Source: Bifidobacterium sp. N4G05
Lineage (GTDB): Bacteria > Actinomycetota > Actinomycetes > Actinomycetales > Bifidobacteriaceae
Assembly (NCBI RefSeq): GCF_002742445.1
Contig: NZ_NJNQ01000002.1
Coordinates: 248,001-312,000, forward strand
Length of the DNA: 64,000 nt
Direction: 5' to 3'
Position numbers and translations under genes: made by a program. The notes under the pieces are model-generated. The model had not been told where the DNA came from. It worked only from the letters and a program-made list of their open reading frames with translations, and did no database searches. Shown piece by piece: positions 50,060 to 58,692 of this stretch. Each line of letters opens with the position of its first letter. Positions within the stretch are counted from its first letter, which is position 1.

Positions 50060-51556
50060 TTACTTAATCTTGCTCATCACGATCTTGGTGACGGCTTTCG
50101 CGTCAGCCTGACCGCGAGTGGCGCGCATGACGGCACCAATGATGGCGCCCATCGGCTTCATGTTACCGCTCTTGAGCTTTTCAACGATGTCAGGATTGGC
50201 TGCGAGAGCCTCATCCACGGCCTTTTCGAGAGCACCGTCATCAGACACGACCTGGAAGCCATGCTTCTTGACGACCTCATCCGGAGTGCCCTCGCCGGCG
50301 AGCACACCTGCGACGGTCTGCTTGGCCAGCTTGTCGTTGAGCTTGCCATCGGCGATCAACTTCTCAACTTCAGCCACATCGGTCGGAGTGATCGGCAGCT
50401 CTTCGAGGCTCACGCCCTTGTTGTTGGCTTCGCGGCTCAGCTCGCCCAGCCACCACTTCTTGGCGCCGGCTGCAGTGGCACCGGCCTTGACGGTTTCCTC
50501 AAGCAGGTCCAGAGCGTCGGCGTTAAGCACGTCGCGCATCTCCAGATCGTTGAAGCCCCACTCGCCCTTCAGGCGGTTGCGGCGCTCACGCGGCATTTCC
50601 GGCATCTGGGCCTTCATCTCTTCGATGTGCTCCTTGGTGATGTGCAGCATCACCAGATCCGGATCCGGGAAGTAACGGTAATCGTCGGCGTCGGACTTCA
50701 CGCGGCCGCCGGCGGTGGTCTGCGAAGCCTCATCCCAGTGTCGGGTTTCCTGCAGAATCTCGCCGCCTTCGCTCAGAATGGCCGCCTGACGGCGAATCTC
50801 ATACTGAATGGTCTTTTCAATGCCACGGAACGAGTTCACGTTCTTGGTTTCGGAACGAGTGCCGAACGGGTCGGACGGGCTGTTGCGCAGCGACACGTTC
50901 ACATCGGCGCGCATATTGCCCTGCTCCATACGAGCGTGGGAGATGTTCAGCGCACGCACGATGTCGCGGATGGCGCGCATATAGGCGCCTGCGATTTCGG
51001 GGGCACGGTCTCCGGCGCCTTCGATCGGCTTGGTCACGATCTCAATCAGCGGCACGCCTGCACGGTTGTAGTCGACCAAGGAGTGATCGGCACCTTCGAT
51101 ACGGCCGTCAGCACCACCGACGTGGGTGTTCTTACCGGCGTCGTCTTCGATGTGGGCGCGTTCGATCGGCACGCGGAACACGGTGCCGTCTTCAAGTTCC
51201 ACATCAAGATAGCCGTTGCCGTTGGTCGGCTTGTCGTACTGCGAGATCTGGTAATCGCGCGGCATGTCCGGGTAGAAGTAGTTCTTACGTGCGAACTGAC
51301 TCCATTCAGCGATTTCGCAATGCAGGGCAAGACCCAGCTTGATCGCGTAATCGACGGCGGTCTTGTTGACTACCGGCAGAGAGCCCGGCAGACCAAGGCT
51401 CACCGGGGTGAGCTGGCTGTTCGGATCGCCACCGAACGAGACTTCGGCCGGGCAGAACAGCTTCGTGGTGGTGCTCAGCTCAACATGGGTTTCCAGACCG
51501 ATGACCGGGTCGAACTTCTTGACGGCATCGGCGTACTTCATCAACTTTTCAGCCAT
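50060..51556 (-). CDS. gatB: Asp/Glu-tRNA amidotransferase subunit B
   Basis: 498 residues. Binds and activates mischarged Glu-tRNA-Gln (or Asp-tRNA-Asn). The family signature is seen as [38 protein letters not shown] and the tRNA-binding C-terminal YqeY-like domain. GGAGGAAAG lies upstream of the ATG. Last gene of gatCAB. Confidence 0.97.
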   Translation of the reverse strand: MAEKLMKYADAVKKFDPVIGLETHVELSTTTKLFCPAEVSFGGDPNSQLTPVSLGLPGSLPVVNKTAVDYAIKLGLALHCEIAEWSQFARKNYFYPDMPRDYQISQYDKPTNGNGYLDVELEDGTVFRVPIERAHIEDDAGKNTHVGGADGRIEGADHSLVDYNRAGVPLIEIVTKPIEGAGDRAPEIAGAYMRAIRDIVRALNISHARMEQGNMRADVNVSLRNSPSDPFGTRSETKNVNSFRGIEKTIQYEIRRQAAILSEGGEILQETRHWDEASQTTAGGRVKSDADDYRYFPDPDLVMLHITKEHIEEMKAQMPEMPRERRNRLKGEWGFNDLEMRDVLNADALDLLEETVKAGATAAGAKKWWLGELSREANNKGVSLEELPITPTDVAEVEKLIADGKLNDKLAKQTVAGVLAGEGTPDEVVKKHGFQVVSDDGALEKAVDEALAANPDIVEKLKSGNMKPMGAIIGAVMRATRGQADAKAVTKIVMSKIK

Positions 51557-51581
51557 TTTGTTTTCTTTCCTCCGATGCTTC

Positions 51582-53111
51582 TTACTTGTTCAAGCCGTCG
51601 AGCCACGGGGTCTTCAGGGACTGCCAGATCGGGCCGTTCCAGTCTTCCTCGAGAGCTGCTTCAAGAGCTGCGGCAGGCTTGTACATGGCCTCGTCGCGCT
51701 GCTGCGGAGCGAGGAACTGGAAGCCGACTGGCAAACCGTCGTCGCTCAGACCAGCAGGAATGCTCATAGCCGGAACGCCGGCAAGGTTGGCCGGAATGGT
51801 GGTGATATCGATGGCATACATAGCCATCGGATCCTCAGTCTTCTCACCGAACTTGAATGCGGTGACCGGGCTGGTCGGGCCCACAAGCACGTCGACCTTG
51901 TCGAAAGCCTTCTTGAAGTCATCGATGATCAGGGTGCGCACCTTCTGCGCAGAACCGTACCATGCATCGTAATAGCCAGCGGACAGGGCGTACGTACCGA
52001 GGATGATACGGCGCTTGACCTCGTCGCCGAAGCCGGCTTCACGAGTGTAGGCCATCATGTTGGCAGCGGTCTGAGGAACACCCGCCGGCGGCATGACGCG
52101 CAGACCGTAGCGCATGCCATCGTAACGGGCCAGGTTGGAGCTGACCTCGGATGGCATGATGATGTAGTACGCGCCAAGGGAGTACGGCAGGTGAGGCAGA
52201 GACACCTCGGTGATCTCAGCACCCATTTCCTCGAGCTTCTTGACGCCTTCGTTGAAACGTGCCATAACGCCCGGCTGGAAGCCTTCGCCGCCGAGCTCCT
52301 TGATCAGACCGACCTTGAGGCCCTTCAGATCACGCTTCATACCTTCGCGGGCGGCCGCCACCATCGGGCGCGGGCCTTCCGGAATGGACGTGGAATCACG
52401 CTTGTCGTGGCCGCCGATCACTTCCTGGAGCAGGGCCGCGTCGAGCACAGTGCGCGAGCACGGGCCGATCTGGTCGAGCGAGGAAGCCATGGCGATCGCG
52501 CCAAAGCGGGAGACGCCGCCGTAGGTCGGCTTGACGCCGACGGTACCGGTCAGCGAACCCGGCTGGCGGATGGAACCGCCGGTATCGGTACCCAAAGCGA
52601 GCGGGGCTTCGAATGCAGCCACGGCAGCTGCAGAGCCACCGCCGGAACCGCCCGGGACGCGCTCGGTATCCCACGGATTGTGGGTGGTCTGGTAGGCGGA
52701 GTGTTCGGTGGAGGAGCCCTGCGCGAACTCATCGAGGTTGGTCTTGCCCAGCAGCGGCATGCCTGCGGCCTTGAGCTTCTCGATGACGGTGGCATCGTAC
52801 GGGGGCACCCAGCCTTCGAGGATCTTGGAGGCTGCGGTGGTTTCGATGCCCTTGGTGACGATCATGTCTTTGATGGCGATCGGCACACCGGCGAGTTCCG
52901 GCAGTGCAGCCTTTTCCTCATCGGACTTGGCGTCGAAGGCGTCGGCCTGTTCGAGGGCCTGTTCGCCGGATACCTTCAGGAAGGCCTTGATGCTCGGTTC
53001 GGCGGCTTCGATGACTTCGAGGTGCGCTTCGACCAGCTCGCGGCTGGAAACTTCCTTGGTCTTGATCTTGGCCGCCATCTCAGCGGCGGAAAGCTTGACG
53101 AGTTCGCTCAT
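51582..53111 (-). CDS. gatA: Asp/Glu-tRNA amidotransferase subunit A
   Basis: 509 residues. The amidase that releases ammonia from glutamine. The catalytic Lys is in [11 protein letters not shown] and the serines in [13 protein letters not shown] and [13 protein letters not shown]. The ribosome-binding site (GGGGAGGAG) is inside the end of gatC, whose stop is one base before the ATG. Confidence 0.97.
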   Translation of the reverse strand: MSELVKLSAAEMAAKIKTKEVSSRELVEAHLEVIEAAEPSIKAFLKVSGEQALEQADAFDAKSDEEKAALPELAGVPIAIKDMIVTKGIETTAASKILEGWVPPYDATVIEKLKAAGMPLLGKTNLDEFAQGSSTEHSAYQTTHNPWDTERVPGGSGGGSAAAVAAFEAPLALGTDTGGSIRQPGSLTGTVGVKPTYGGVSRFGAIAMASSLDQIGPCSRTVLDAALLQEVIGGHDKRDSTSIPEGPRPMVAAAREGMKRDLKGLKVGLIKELGGEGFQPGVMARFNEGVKKLEEMGAEITEVSLPHLPYSLGAYYIIMPSEVSSNLARYDGMRYGLRVMPPAGVPQTAANMMAYTREAGFGDEVKRRIILGTYALSAGYYDAWYGSAQKVRTLIIDDFKKAFDKVDVLVGPTSPVTAFKFGEKTEDPMAMYAIDITTIPANLAGVPAMSIPAGLSDDGLPVGFQFLAPQQRDEAMYKPAAALEAALEEDWNGPIWQSLKTPWLDGLNK

Positions 53112-53112
53112 G

Positions 53113-53409
53113 TCACTCCTCCCCTAGAATGCGCGGCGCAACAAACATGCCGGCTTCAGAAACCGGGGCGCCCGCAGTTGCTTCTTCCTGAGTCAGCGGG
53201 GTTTCCGGCACATCCGGGCGCAGGTAGGCTTCCAGCGGAATCGGGTTTGCAGTCGGTTCCACATCGTCGGTAGCGACTTCCTGGACCTTGTTGATGGATT
53301 CTGCGATGACGTTCAGATCGCCCTGCAGACGGGTAATCTCCTCGTCAGTGAGTGCAATTCGGGCCAAATCGCCCAGATGCACGATTTCTTCTTTGGTGAA
53401 AGTAGGCAT
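53113..53409 (-). CDS. gatC: Asp/Glu-tRNA amidotransferase subunit C
   Basis: 98 residues. Small subunit that holds GatA and GatB together ([26 protein letters not shown] and the C-terminal [13 protein letters not shown]). First gene of the operon. The ATG has no clear ribosome-binding site; TAATGT ends 7 bases before it, so the operon mRNA may be leaderless. Confidence 0.96.
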   Translation of the reverse strand: MPTFTKEEIVHLGDLARIALTDEEITRLQGDLNVIAESINKVQEVATDDVEPTANPIPLEAYLRPDVPETPLTQEEATAGAPVSEAGMFVAPRILGEE

Positions 53410-53416
53410 GTCCCTA

Positions 53417-53422
53417 ACATTA
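53417..53422 (-). promoter_or_regulatory. -10 hexamer of a possible leaderless gatCAB promoter
   Basis: TAATGT on the minus strand ends 7 bases before the gatC ATG. Confidence 0.4.
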
Positions 53423-53522
53423 ACGCGTCTGTGTGACTAGCGCCCCACCCATTTCGCCTATCGCCCCAGCCTCACGCTCCAGCCGCACCAGCCCAGCCGG
53501 AACAGCCTCGCCGCACCAGCCG

Positions 53523-53591
53523 CCGCAGTCCAGCCAGACCAGTCGCCGCAGTCCAGCCGCACCAATCGCCGCAGTCCAGCCGGACCAGCCT
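53523..53591. repeat. Three tandem 23-bp repeats in a C-rich tract
   Basis: The unit CCGCAGTCCAGCC, then two variable bases, ACCA and a TCG-like end, occurs three times in a row. It lies in a 250-base tract (about 53440-53690) of CCAGC/CCACC-rich sequence with very few G-rich stretches on this strand. The 742 bases between gatC and the next gene hold this tract, array 2 and the DnaA-box cluster. Confidence 0.75.
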
Positions 53592-53688
53592 GGCCACACC
53601 AACCCAGCCCACCAGCCTCGCCGCAGCCACACTAGCCCAGCCCCACCAGCACACCGTCCCGCCAAAGTCTCACCAGAAGCACACCGCA

Positions 53689-53953
53689 GTCCCAAATCCC
53701 CCAGTCGCTGGAATAATCCACCCACAAACCAGCCACTCACAATCCCAAAACTTCCACCCACTGGAACAATCACCCCGCTGACAGGCCTCCAATCGTCCCG
53801 ATTCCTCCACCCACTGGAGAAATCACCCCGCTAGACGCCCCACAGGAGACCAAAATCCTCCACCCACTGGAGGAATCTACCCGCCGACAAGCCATTCACA
53901 GTCCTAAAACCTCCATCAACTGGAACAATTCGGACTCTAAGCAGTATCTCAAT
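53689..53953 (+). repeat. Array of five 53-bp hairpin units (array 2)
   Basis: The TGG of the core CTCCACCCACTGGAA lies at 53709, 53762, 53815, 53868 and 53921: four consecutive spacings of exactly 53. The upstream part of each unit is close to GTCCCAAAAT, the downstream part to AATCACCCCGC. Units are 60-80% alike, so this is not a CRISPR. It lies between divergent gatC and the AbiEi-like gene. Confidence 0.92.
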
Positions 53954-54136
53954 ACTCAAAATACCCAGTTAACAGAAGAAACAGCCTAAATTCATATGGA
54001 ATAAGGTGACATTAACCTTTATCTACAAAACAACCAACCAGTTATCCACAAAAATCGTAAGTTATCCACAGACACGCCCGAAACGGCATCCTTTATCCAC
54101 ATTTGTCAATCGCGCTTCCTTAGCAGTATCTCAATA
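53940..54136 (+). repeat. 15-bp direct repeats bracketing the DnaA-box region
   Basis: AGCAGTATCTCAATA occurs exactly at 53940-53954 and 54122-54136. The first copy begins inside the last 53-bp unit, the second lies just before the AbiEi-like gene. Confidence 0.9.
54019..54101 (+). other. Cluster of DnaA boxes upstream of the AbiEi-like gene
   Basis: Exact TTATCCACA at 54042-54050, 54062-54070 and 54093-54101, and TTATCTACA (one mismatch) at 54019-54027, all in the same orientation. Confidence 0.75.
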
Positions 54137-54151
54137 AGGTAGCGTCAAACC

Positions 54152-55108
54152 ATGAAAGCATATCCTCAAATCGATACGCTGCTCGATCAAGCAGAAAATG
54201 CGCGACGATGCGCACATAGCAGCGACCCTCTCATCCAGAAGGGCCTGTACCGCAGGTACCGCGCGGGCGATCTTGCGCGCCCATATCCGGGGCTCTTCAC
54301 CCGCGCCGAATATTGGCATCAGCTCAACGAGCCAGAGCAATCGTTACACATGGCCAGAGCCCTTAGGGATCTCCACCCCAACTGGGTTTTCTCAGGAATA
54401 ACAGCCGCCGCAGCCCATGGATTCGATCATCCGCGAATCTTGCACCGGCAAGGACTGACCATAACATTGCCCAGTCACGGATCATACCGACCGCACGAAA
54501 AACTCAATATCATATACAGTCCATGTCCCAGAGAAAAAGCGGTAATCGCAAATGGAATTGCCGTCACGAATCCCTCTCGTACGCTGCTAGATTGCGGACG
54601 CACGATAGATTTCGTCCATTCTCTACCGATTTTTGACGATGCAGCTTCGAATGGAATCGAAGAAAAGCAGATTTTGCAAGAATGTGCGCGCACGACTCTC
54701 GACTGCTCACGCATCTTCAAATTACTGAGATATACCGATGCGAGAAGCGAGAATGGCGGCGAATCTTTTGCTCGTGCGGTCATGATTGAAAATGGATTTT
54801 CGGTTCCCCAATTACAGGTTCCCTTTACTGATCCCCTTACAGGAAAACAGTTCAGGGTCGATTTTTTATGGCGCACAGCCGATGGACGAATCATTGTTGG
54901 GGAACTTGACGGCACCGCGAAATACGTTGATCCGCAAATGACCGATCGTAAGAGCATACAGGAAACCGTGCAGGCCGAGAGAGAACGCGAACAGGCGCTT
55001 TTTCGCGCAGGAGTTACGGAAATCGTCAGATTTACTTTTGACGATGCAGTCCGGCAAAAACCGCTGATTGCGAAACTGCGGCGCGCTGGGGTTCCTTGCG
55101 TTTCATAG
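54152..55108 (+). CDS. AbiEi-like protein with a C-terminal PD-(D/E)XK nuclease-like domain
   Basis: 318 residues. The N-terminal half resembles the AbiEi antitoxin-type proteins of actinobacteria: a small winged-helix region (KGLYRRYRAGDLARPYPGLF), VFSGITAAAAHGF and NPSRTLLDCGR. The C-terminal part has a DUF559/Vsr-like nuclease pattern with E204, D237 (RVDFLW), E251 and K258 (GELDGTAKY), the residues expected of an active site. No AbiEii-type nucleotidyltransferase lies beside it, so it is not a standard toxin-antitoxin pair. Codon use is more AT-rich than in neighbouring gat genes. It is flanked by inverted 53-bp repeat arrays; the right array starts at its stop codon. Start: ATG at 54152, TAAGGT 11 bases upstream. 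Confidence 0.75.
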   Translation: MKAYPQIDTLLDQAENARRCAHSSDPLIQKGLYRRYRAGDLARPYPGLFTRAEYWHQLNEPEQSLHMARALRDLHPNWVFSGITAAAAHGFDHPRILHRQGLTITLPSHGSYRPHEKLNIIYSPCPREKAVIANGIAVTNPSRTLLDCGRTIDFVHSLPIFDDAASNGIEEKQILQECARTTLDCSRIFKLLRYTDARSENGGESFARAVMIENGFSVPQLQVPFTDPLTGKQFRVDFLWRTADGRIIVGELDGTAKYVDPQMTDRKSIQETVQAEREREQALFRAGVTEIVRFTFDDAVRQKPLIAKLRRAGVPCVS

Positions 55109-55368
55109 GGTGATCTTCTGCGGGAAGATTCCTCCAGTAAGTGGAAAAGTCGGGACGCTGAGAAGTTCGCCACCGGGAAAATCCCTCCAGAGAGTGGAGA
55201 AATCTAGACTCTAGCAAGGCACTCAGCGGAAGGATTGTTCCAGTAGGTGGAGGATTTGGGTCTCTGGTGAGGCTTTCTGCAGGAAGATTCCTCCAATCGC
55301 TGGAGAAATTGGGACGTTGAGTAGTCTGCCAGCAGGAGGATTCCTCCAGTGACTGGAGGATTTGGAAC
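55109..55368 (-). repeat. Array of five 53-bp hairpin units, inverted (array 3)
   Basis: In the plus strand the CCA of the core lies at 55134, 55187, 55240, 55293 and 55346, again spaced exactly 53. Read on the minus strand each unit matches array 2 (for example TCCTCCAGTCACTGGAGGAA). It fills the 272 bases between the AbiEi-like gene and the converging methyltransferase gene almost completely. Confidence 0.92.
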
Positions 55369-55380
55369 GATAGGAGCCGG

Positions 55381-56331
55381 TCAGGACTGGGGTGCGGCGT
55401 GCTGGGCGATCCAGGCGTGCATGGAAACCGCGGCGGCAGCTCCGGCGTTAATGGAACGCACCGAACCGAATTGGGAAATGTAGACCACGTCATCCGCCAG
55501 CTCAAGTGCCTTTTCGGACAGTCCCGGACCTTCCGCACCAAACAACATAAGACATCGCTTCGGAAAGCGATATGTTTCCATCGGCACCGCACCCGGAATG
55601 ATGTCAAGCGCAATCACCCGCGCAGCCTTCAACTCGGCAATGCGCTGATCAATCGCTGCCAGCTGCGTCATATAGGACAGCTTGTTCCCATTTTCAGCGC
55701 CACATGCGGTTGAAGTATCCATTGAATTGCCAGCTGGAGCACACTCAGTAGCACGGCCCTCATTCAGCGAAGCAGCATCGTTCATACCGGTACCGTGCCC
55801 ACTTTTCGCGTTTTCGTGCATATGTAATGCGATTGCGGAGGCTTGCGATCGCGCCGCCGCGATTTCTCCGGCAATGCGCAGCTTCCAGCATTCGACCAGT
55901 TCGGTTATGGAAGGGTGGTTTTCGACGTGCTGGTACAGTTCCGTCATCAACGCGCCCTTGCGATTCCATTTATGCGGACCGACGATATGCACGCGTTTTG
56001 CCTGAAATGCGTTGGCAGTGCGCACCATCGATCCGATATTGAAATCGTGCGTCCAGTTTTCCACGGCAACCTCAAAATCATGGCGACCATGAGCGTCAAG
56101 ATCATCTTTGATGGCCGAAACCGTCCAGTAACGATACCGGTCAAGCACGTTGCGGCGATCACCCTCATCAAGCAGAGACGAATCGAATCGACGATCATAA
56201 TTCGGCGATTGCGGATCATCCGGACGGGGCTCGCCAAGATGCGCTTCAGCCCACGGACCTACGCCCACTTCACGAAAGACCGGCTCTCCGGATGCTTTCG
56301 CCGCAATATCGATGGGATTAGGCTGATGCAC
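55381..56331 (-). CDS. TrmH/SpoU-family RNA methyltransferase
   Basis: 316 residues from the GTG at 56331, chosen because GAGGAGG lies 6 bases upstream. The SPOUT knot motifs are NIGSMVRTANAFQ (motif 1), LMLFGAEGPGLSEKA (motif 2) and SVRSINAGAAAAVSMHAW (motif 3); they bind S-adenosylmethionine for 2'-O-ribose methylation of tRNA or rRNA. A non-conserved insertion rich in Ala, Gly and Ser (about residues 160-215) separates motifs 1 and 2. The target RNA is not known. Confidence 0.88.
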   Translation of the reverse strand: MHQPNPIDIAAKASGEPVFREVGVGPWAEAHLGEPRPDDPQSPNYDRRFDSSLLDEGDRRNVLDRYRYWTVSAIKDDLDAHGRHDFEVAVENWTHDFNIGSMVRTANAFQAKRVHIVGPHKWNRKGALMTELYQHVENHPSITELVECWKLRIAGEIAAARSQASAIALHMHENAKSGHGTGMNDAASLNEGRATECAPAGNSMDTSTACGAENGNKLSYMTQLAAIDQRIAELKAARVIALDIIPGAVPMETYRFPKRCLMLFGAEGPGLSEKALELADDVVYISQFGSVRSINAGAAAAVSMHAWIAQHAAPQS

Positions 56332-56471
56332 GCGATTCCTCCTCACAACTCATTAATTGATCCAACTAGACGCAAAGTCGTAAAACGTTCCGTGAAACAC
56401 GCTATTTAGCGTTACCGAACCACCAATGCAACCGAAAAGCTGCGACACTTCGATACTCAGTGTTGTGACAC

Positions 56472-57122
56472 TTAATGAAGTTCCGATTCCTTGAATACTT
56501 CCACAAACGGCAGATCGGATTCGCTTCCGTCAACCGGATTGATGACCTTGATAGAAGGCGACGCCATATCGACGCCACCAATCAGCGATGCGACGGCAAG
56601 CACTTTAGCACCCTCGTTTTTTACCACGGAGAAGTCAAGGCTCAACTCGTTGCCATTGCGCAACGTAACCAACGAGGACGTCTGCACATACGACTTTTCA
56701 GATAACCAGGAATCCAACAAAACCACGCGCTTGCCTGCGATCGAAGGCCCCTTGATGGACGGATACACGAAATCCATCACGAAACCGTTCAGGTTCTCCC
56801 CACGAGAAGCGGCCGCCTGAATCATGGCGGACACCAGCGGAACCGAGGCCGCGGTCAACGCACCCACCGCGTCGAAATCATCCACGGAATAACCGGCCTC
56901 TTCCAACGTGTCCAGCAGGATATGCCCAACGATCGAAGCGCCACGATGGTCGAACAGTACGGAGGAAAGCTCCGAGAATGGCTTGTCTGCCATTTCAGCC
57001 TGCAACAGCGACTTCAGCTGGTCACGCGGCTCAAGCATGGCGAAATCGATGTCGCTATGCGTGGAAGTATCGGCAGGCGCAGCAACCGACTTGGTCTTAC
57101 GGAAAGTCTTCTCTTCGGTCAT
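56472..57122 (-). CDS. Phosphoribosyltransferase-like protein with a degenerate PRPP loop
   Basis: 216 residues resembling orotate phosphoribosyltransferases: a hydrophobic VGALTAASVPLVSAMI segment in place of the VGGxxxGGxPLA motif and RVVLLDSWLSEKS where active enzymes have VVLVDDxxTTGxS. The PRPP-binding acidic pair and threonines are thus changed, so transferase activity is doubtful; a regulatory or binding role is possible. A TAGGCT hexamer ends 6 bases before the ATG. Confidence 0.65.
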   Translation of the reverse strand: MTEEKTFRKTKSVAAPADTSTHSDIDFAMLEPRDQLKSLLQAEMADKPFSELSSVLFDHRGASIVGHILLDTLEEAGYSVDDFDAVGALTAASVPLVSAMIQAAASRGENLNGFVMDFVYPSIKGPSIAGKRVVLLDSWLSEKSYVQTSSLVTLRNGNELSLDFSVVKNEGAKVLAVASLIGGVDMASPSIKVINPVDGSESDLPFVEVFKESELH

Positions 57123-57128
57123 GTTCCT

Positions 57129-57134
57129 AGCCTA
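57129..57134 (-). promoter_or_regulatory. -10 hexamer of a probable leaderless promoter for the PRTase-like gene
   Basis: TAGGCT on the minus strand, 6 bases before the ATG at 57122. Confidence 0.45.
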
Positions 57135-57185
57135 TCCTTTCGGCTCGTCAAACCTTATCCCCTACCGACACGTATCAGGCAGAGG

Positions 57186-58520
57186 TTACTGTGCACTGGT
57201 TTCGGGAGCGTTGAGTTCGCGGACATCGGCCTTTTCGGGCGCGATCATGTTCACGGGTTCGATAATTCTGCTCTGGTCGACGCGCTGCAGCTTGCGTGCG
57301 GTGACCAGCACACGCGATTCCAGTGACGAGGCGAACGCATTGTAGGCGCCGACCGTTTTGGTGATAGCGGATCCCAGCTTGGTGGCACGGTCCCCAAGCA
57401 CGGCGAACCGTTCATACAATTCGCGAGACAGGTCGAACAGCATTTTTGCGTCATCGGTCAGGCTTTGCTGCTGCCATGCGTAGGCCACGGACTTCAGCAC
57501 CGCCCATAAGGTAATCGGCGAAGTCAAGGCAACCTTGCGCGCAAACGCGTCGTCCATCAGCGTCGGATCGGTTTCCAAAGCCGCCTGCAACAAGGATTCG
57601 TTGGGAATGAAGGCGATCACGAAGTCCGGCGCGTCGTCGAACGCATTCCAATAGGCCTTGTCGCCCAAGGTTTTCACATGATCGCGCACCGCTTTGGCAT
57701 GCGCATGCAGCAATTCCGACTTTCGTGCCAACTCCTCAGGCGTGGCGGTGTCGGGAATTTCACACGCTTTCTGATAGTCGGCATACGGGGCCTTTGCGTC
57801 GATCGGAATGGTCTTGCCGCCCGGCATGTGGATGATCATATCCGGACGCTGCGCGCGACCGTCCGCATCGGTGACGACCACCTGCGTATCGAAATCCACG
57901 TGTTCCAGCAGCCCGGCGGATTCCACGATATTCCTCAACTGCGCCTCACCCCACGCGCCGCGCACCTTGTTGTTGCGCAACGCGGACGACAGGGCGTTGG
58001 TCTCGCGGTCAAGACGGGCCTGCTGCTCGCCAAGCCCCTTGAGCTGCTCGCCAAGCGCACCCATTTCTCGCTTGCGACCCTCTTCGATTTGCGAAACCTT
58101 CTGCTGCAGGGCATCAAGATTCTTCTGCACGGGCGCGAGCGCTGACAATACCTTGCTCTGCTCCTGCAGTTTTCGCTCGTTTTCGGCCTGTTTGCGTTCC
58201 GCTTCGGCTGCGGCACGCTCACGCTCACGCTCCACACGTTCCTGTTCGGCCCGCTGGGCCTGCGCGAGCTGCGATTTGAGATAGGTCAACTGTTGGGCCA
58301 ACCCTTCCGCCTGCGTACGGTATTGGGTCACCGATGTGGACAATTCGCTGATTTCCTGCCGATCAGCTTCGATCTGCGCTTTTGCCTCGTTAAGATCAGC
58401 AGTTTTCGCATCACGGGCCATTTCCTGCCCTTTAGCGCGGCCCGCAAAAAAGCCGGCCGCAGCTCCAAGCGCGGCCACAACCACCAGAAGAATCACCACA
58501 AACACAGGATTGTCGAACAT
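57186..58520 (-). CDS. rmuC: DNA recombination protein RmuC
   Basis: 444 residues. An N-terminal membrane helix (VFVVILLVVVAALGAAAGFF), a long coiled coil of Ala/Gln/Glu/Arg (about 40-170) and the RmuC nuclease-like domain (VRGAWGEAQLRNIVESAGL, GKTIPIDAKAPYADYQ, FVIAFIPNESLL). RmuC limits DNA inversions at short inverted repeats. The ATG at 58520 gives the expected membrane-first N-terminus; the frame continues 10 codons upstream. Confidence 0.93.
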   Translation of the reverse strand: MFDNPVFVVILLVVVAALGAAAGFFAGRAKGQEMARDAKTADLNEAKAQIEADRQEISELSTSVTQYRTQAEGLAQQLTYLKSQLAQAQRAEQERVERERERAAAEAERKQAENERKLQEQSKVLSALAPVQKNLDALQQKVSQIEEGRKREMGALGEQLKGLGEQQARLDRETNALSSALRNNKVRGAWGEAQLRNIVESAGLLEHVDFDTQVVVTDADGRAQRPDMIIHMPGGKTIPIDAKAPYADYQKACEIPDTATPEELARKSELLHAHAKAVRDHVKTLGDKAYWNAFDDAPDFVIAFIPNESLLQAALETDPTLMDDAFARKVALTSPITLWAVLKSVAYAWQQQSLTDDAKMLFDLSRELYERFAVLGDRATKLGSAITKTVGAYNAFASSLESRVLVTARKLQRVDQSRIIEPVNMIAPEKADVRELNAPETSAQ

Positions 58521-58692
58521 ATGTTCTATGTAACAGTATGCCCAGGACATCTTGAAAGATCAAGGTTCGCAAGACAACCGCGCCCAGCTGCATTATGCTT
58601 GGAGCCGAAGCGTGCTCACGAACATGGCGGCAACGCGAGCACGCTGAATATTCGAGAGGTATTCAAGAGGCAATCCGGGGGTTCGGAAACAC

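Noticed and set aside
53420-53773. 117-codon minus-strand open frame in the C-rich tract
   Set aside because: Trp/Gly/Leu-rich low-complexity translation of tandem repeats, no ribosome-binding site, and it runs into the non-coding 53-bp array.
53689-53953. CRISPR-like periodic array
   Set aside because: Units are only partly alike along their whole length, with no identical repeat separated by unique spacers, and no cas genes are in the window.
54019-54101. Replication origin (DnaA-box cluster)
   Set aside because: dnaA, dnaN, parA/B and rpmH are absent, and a second similar cluster occurs upstream of glgE.
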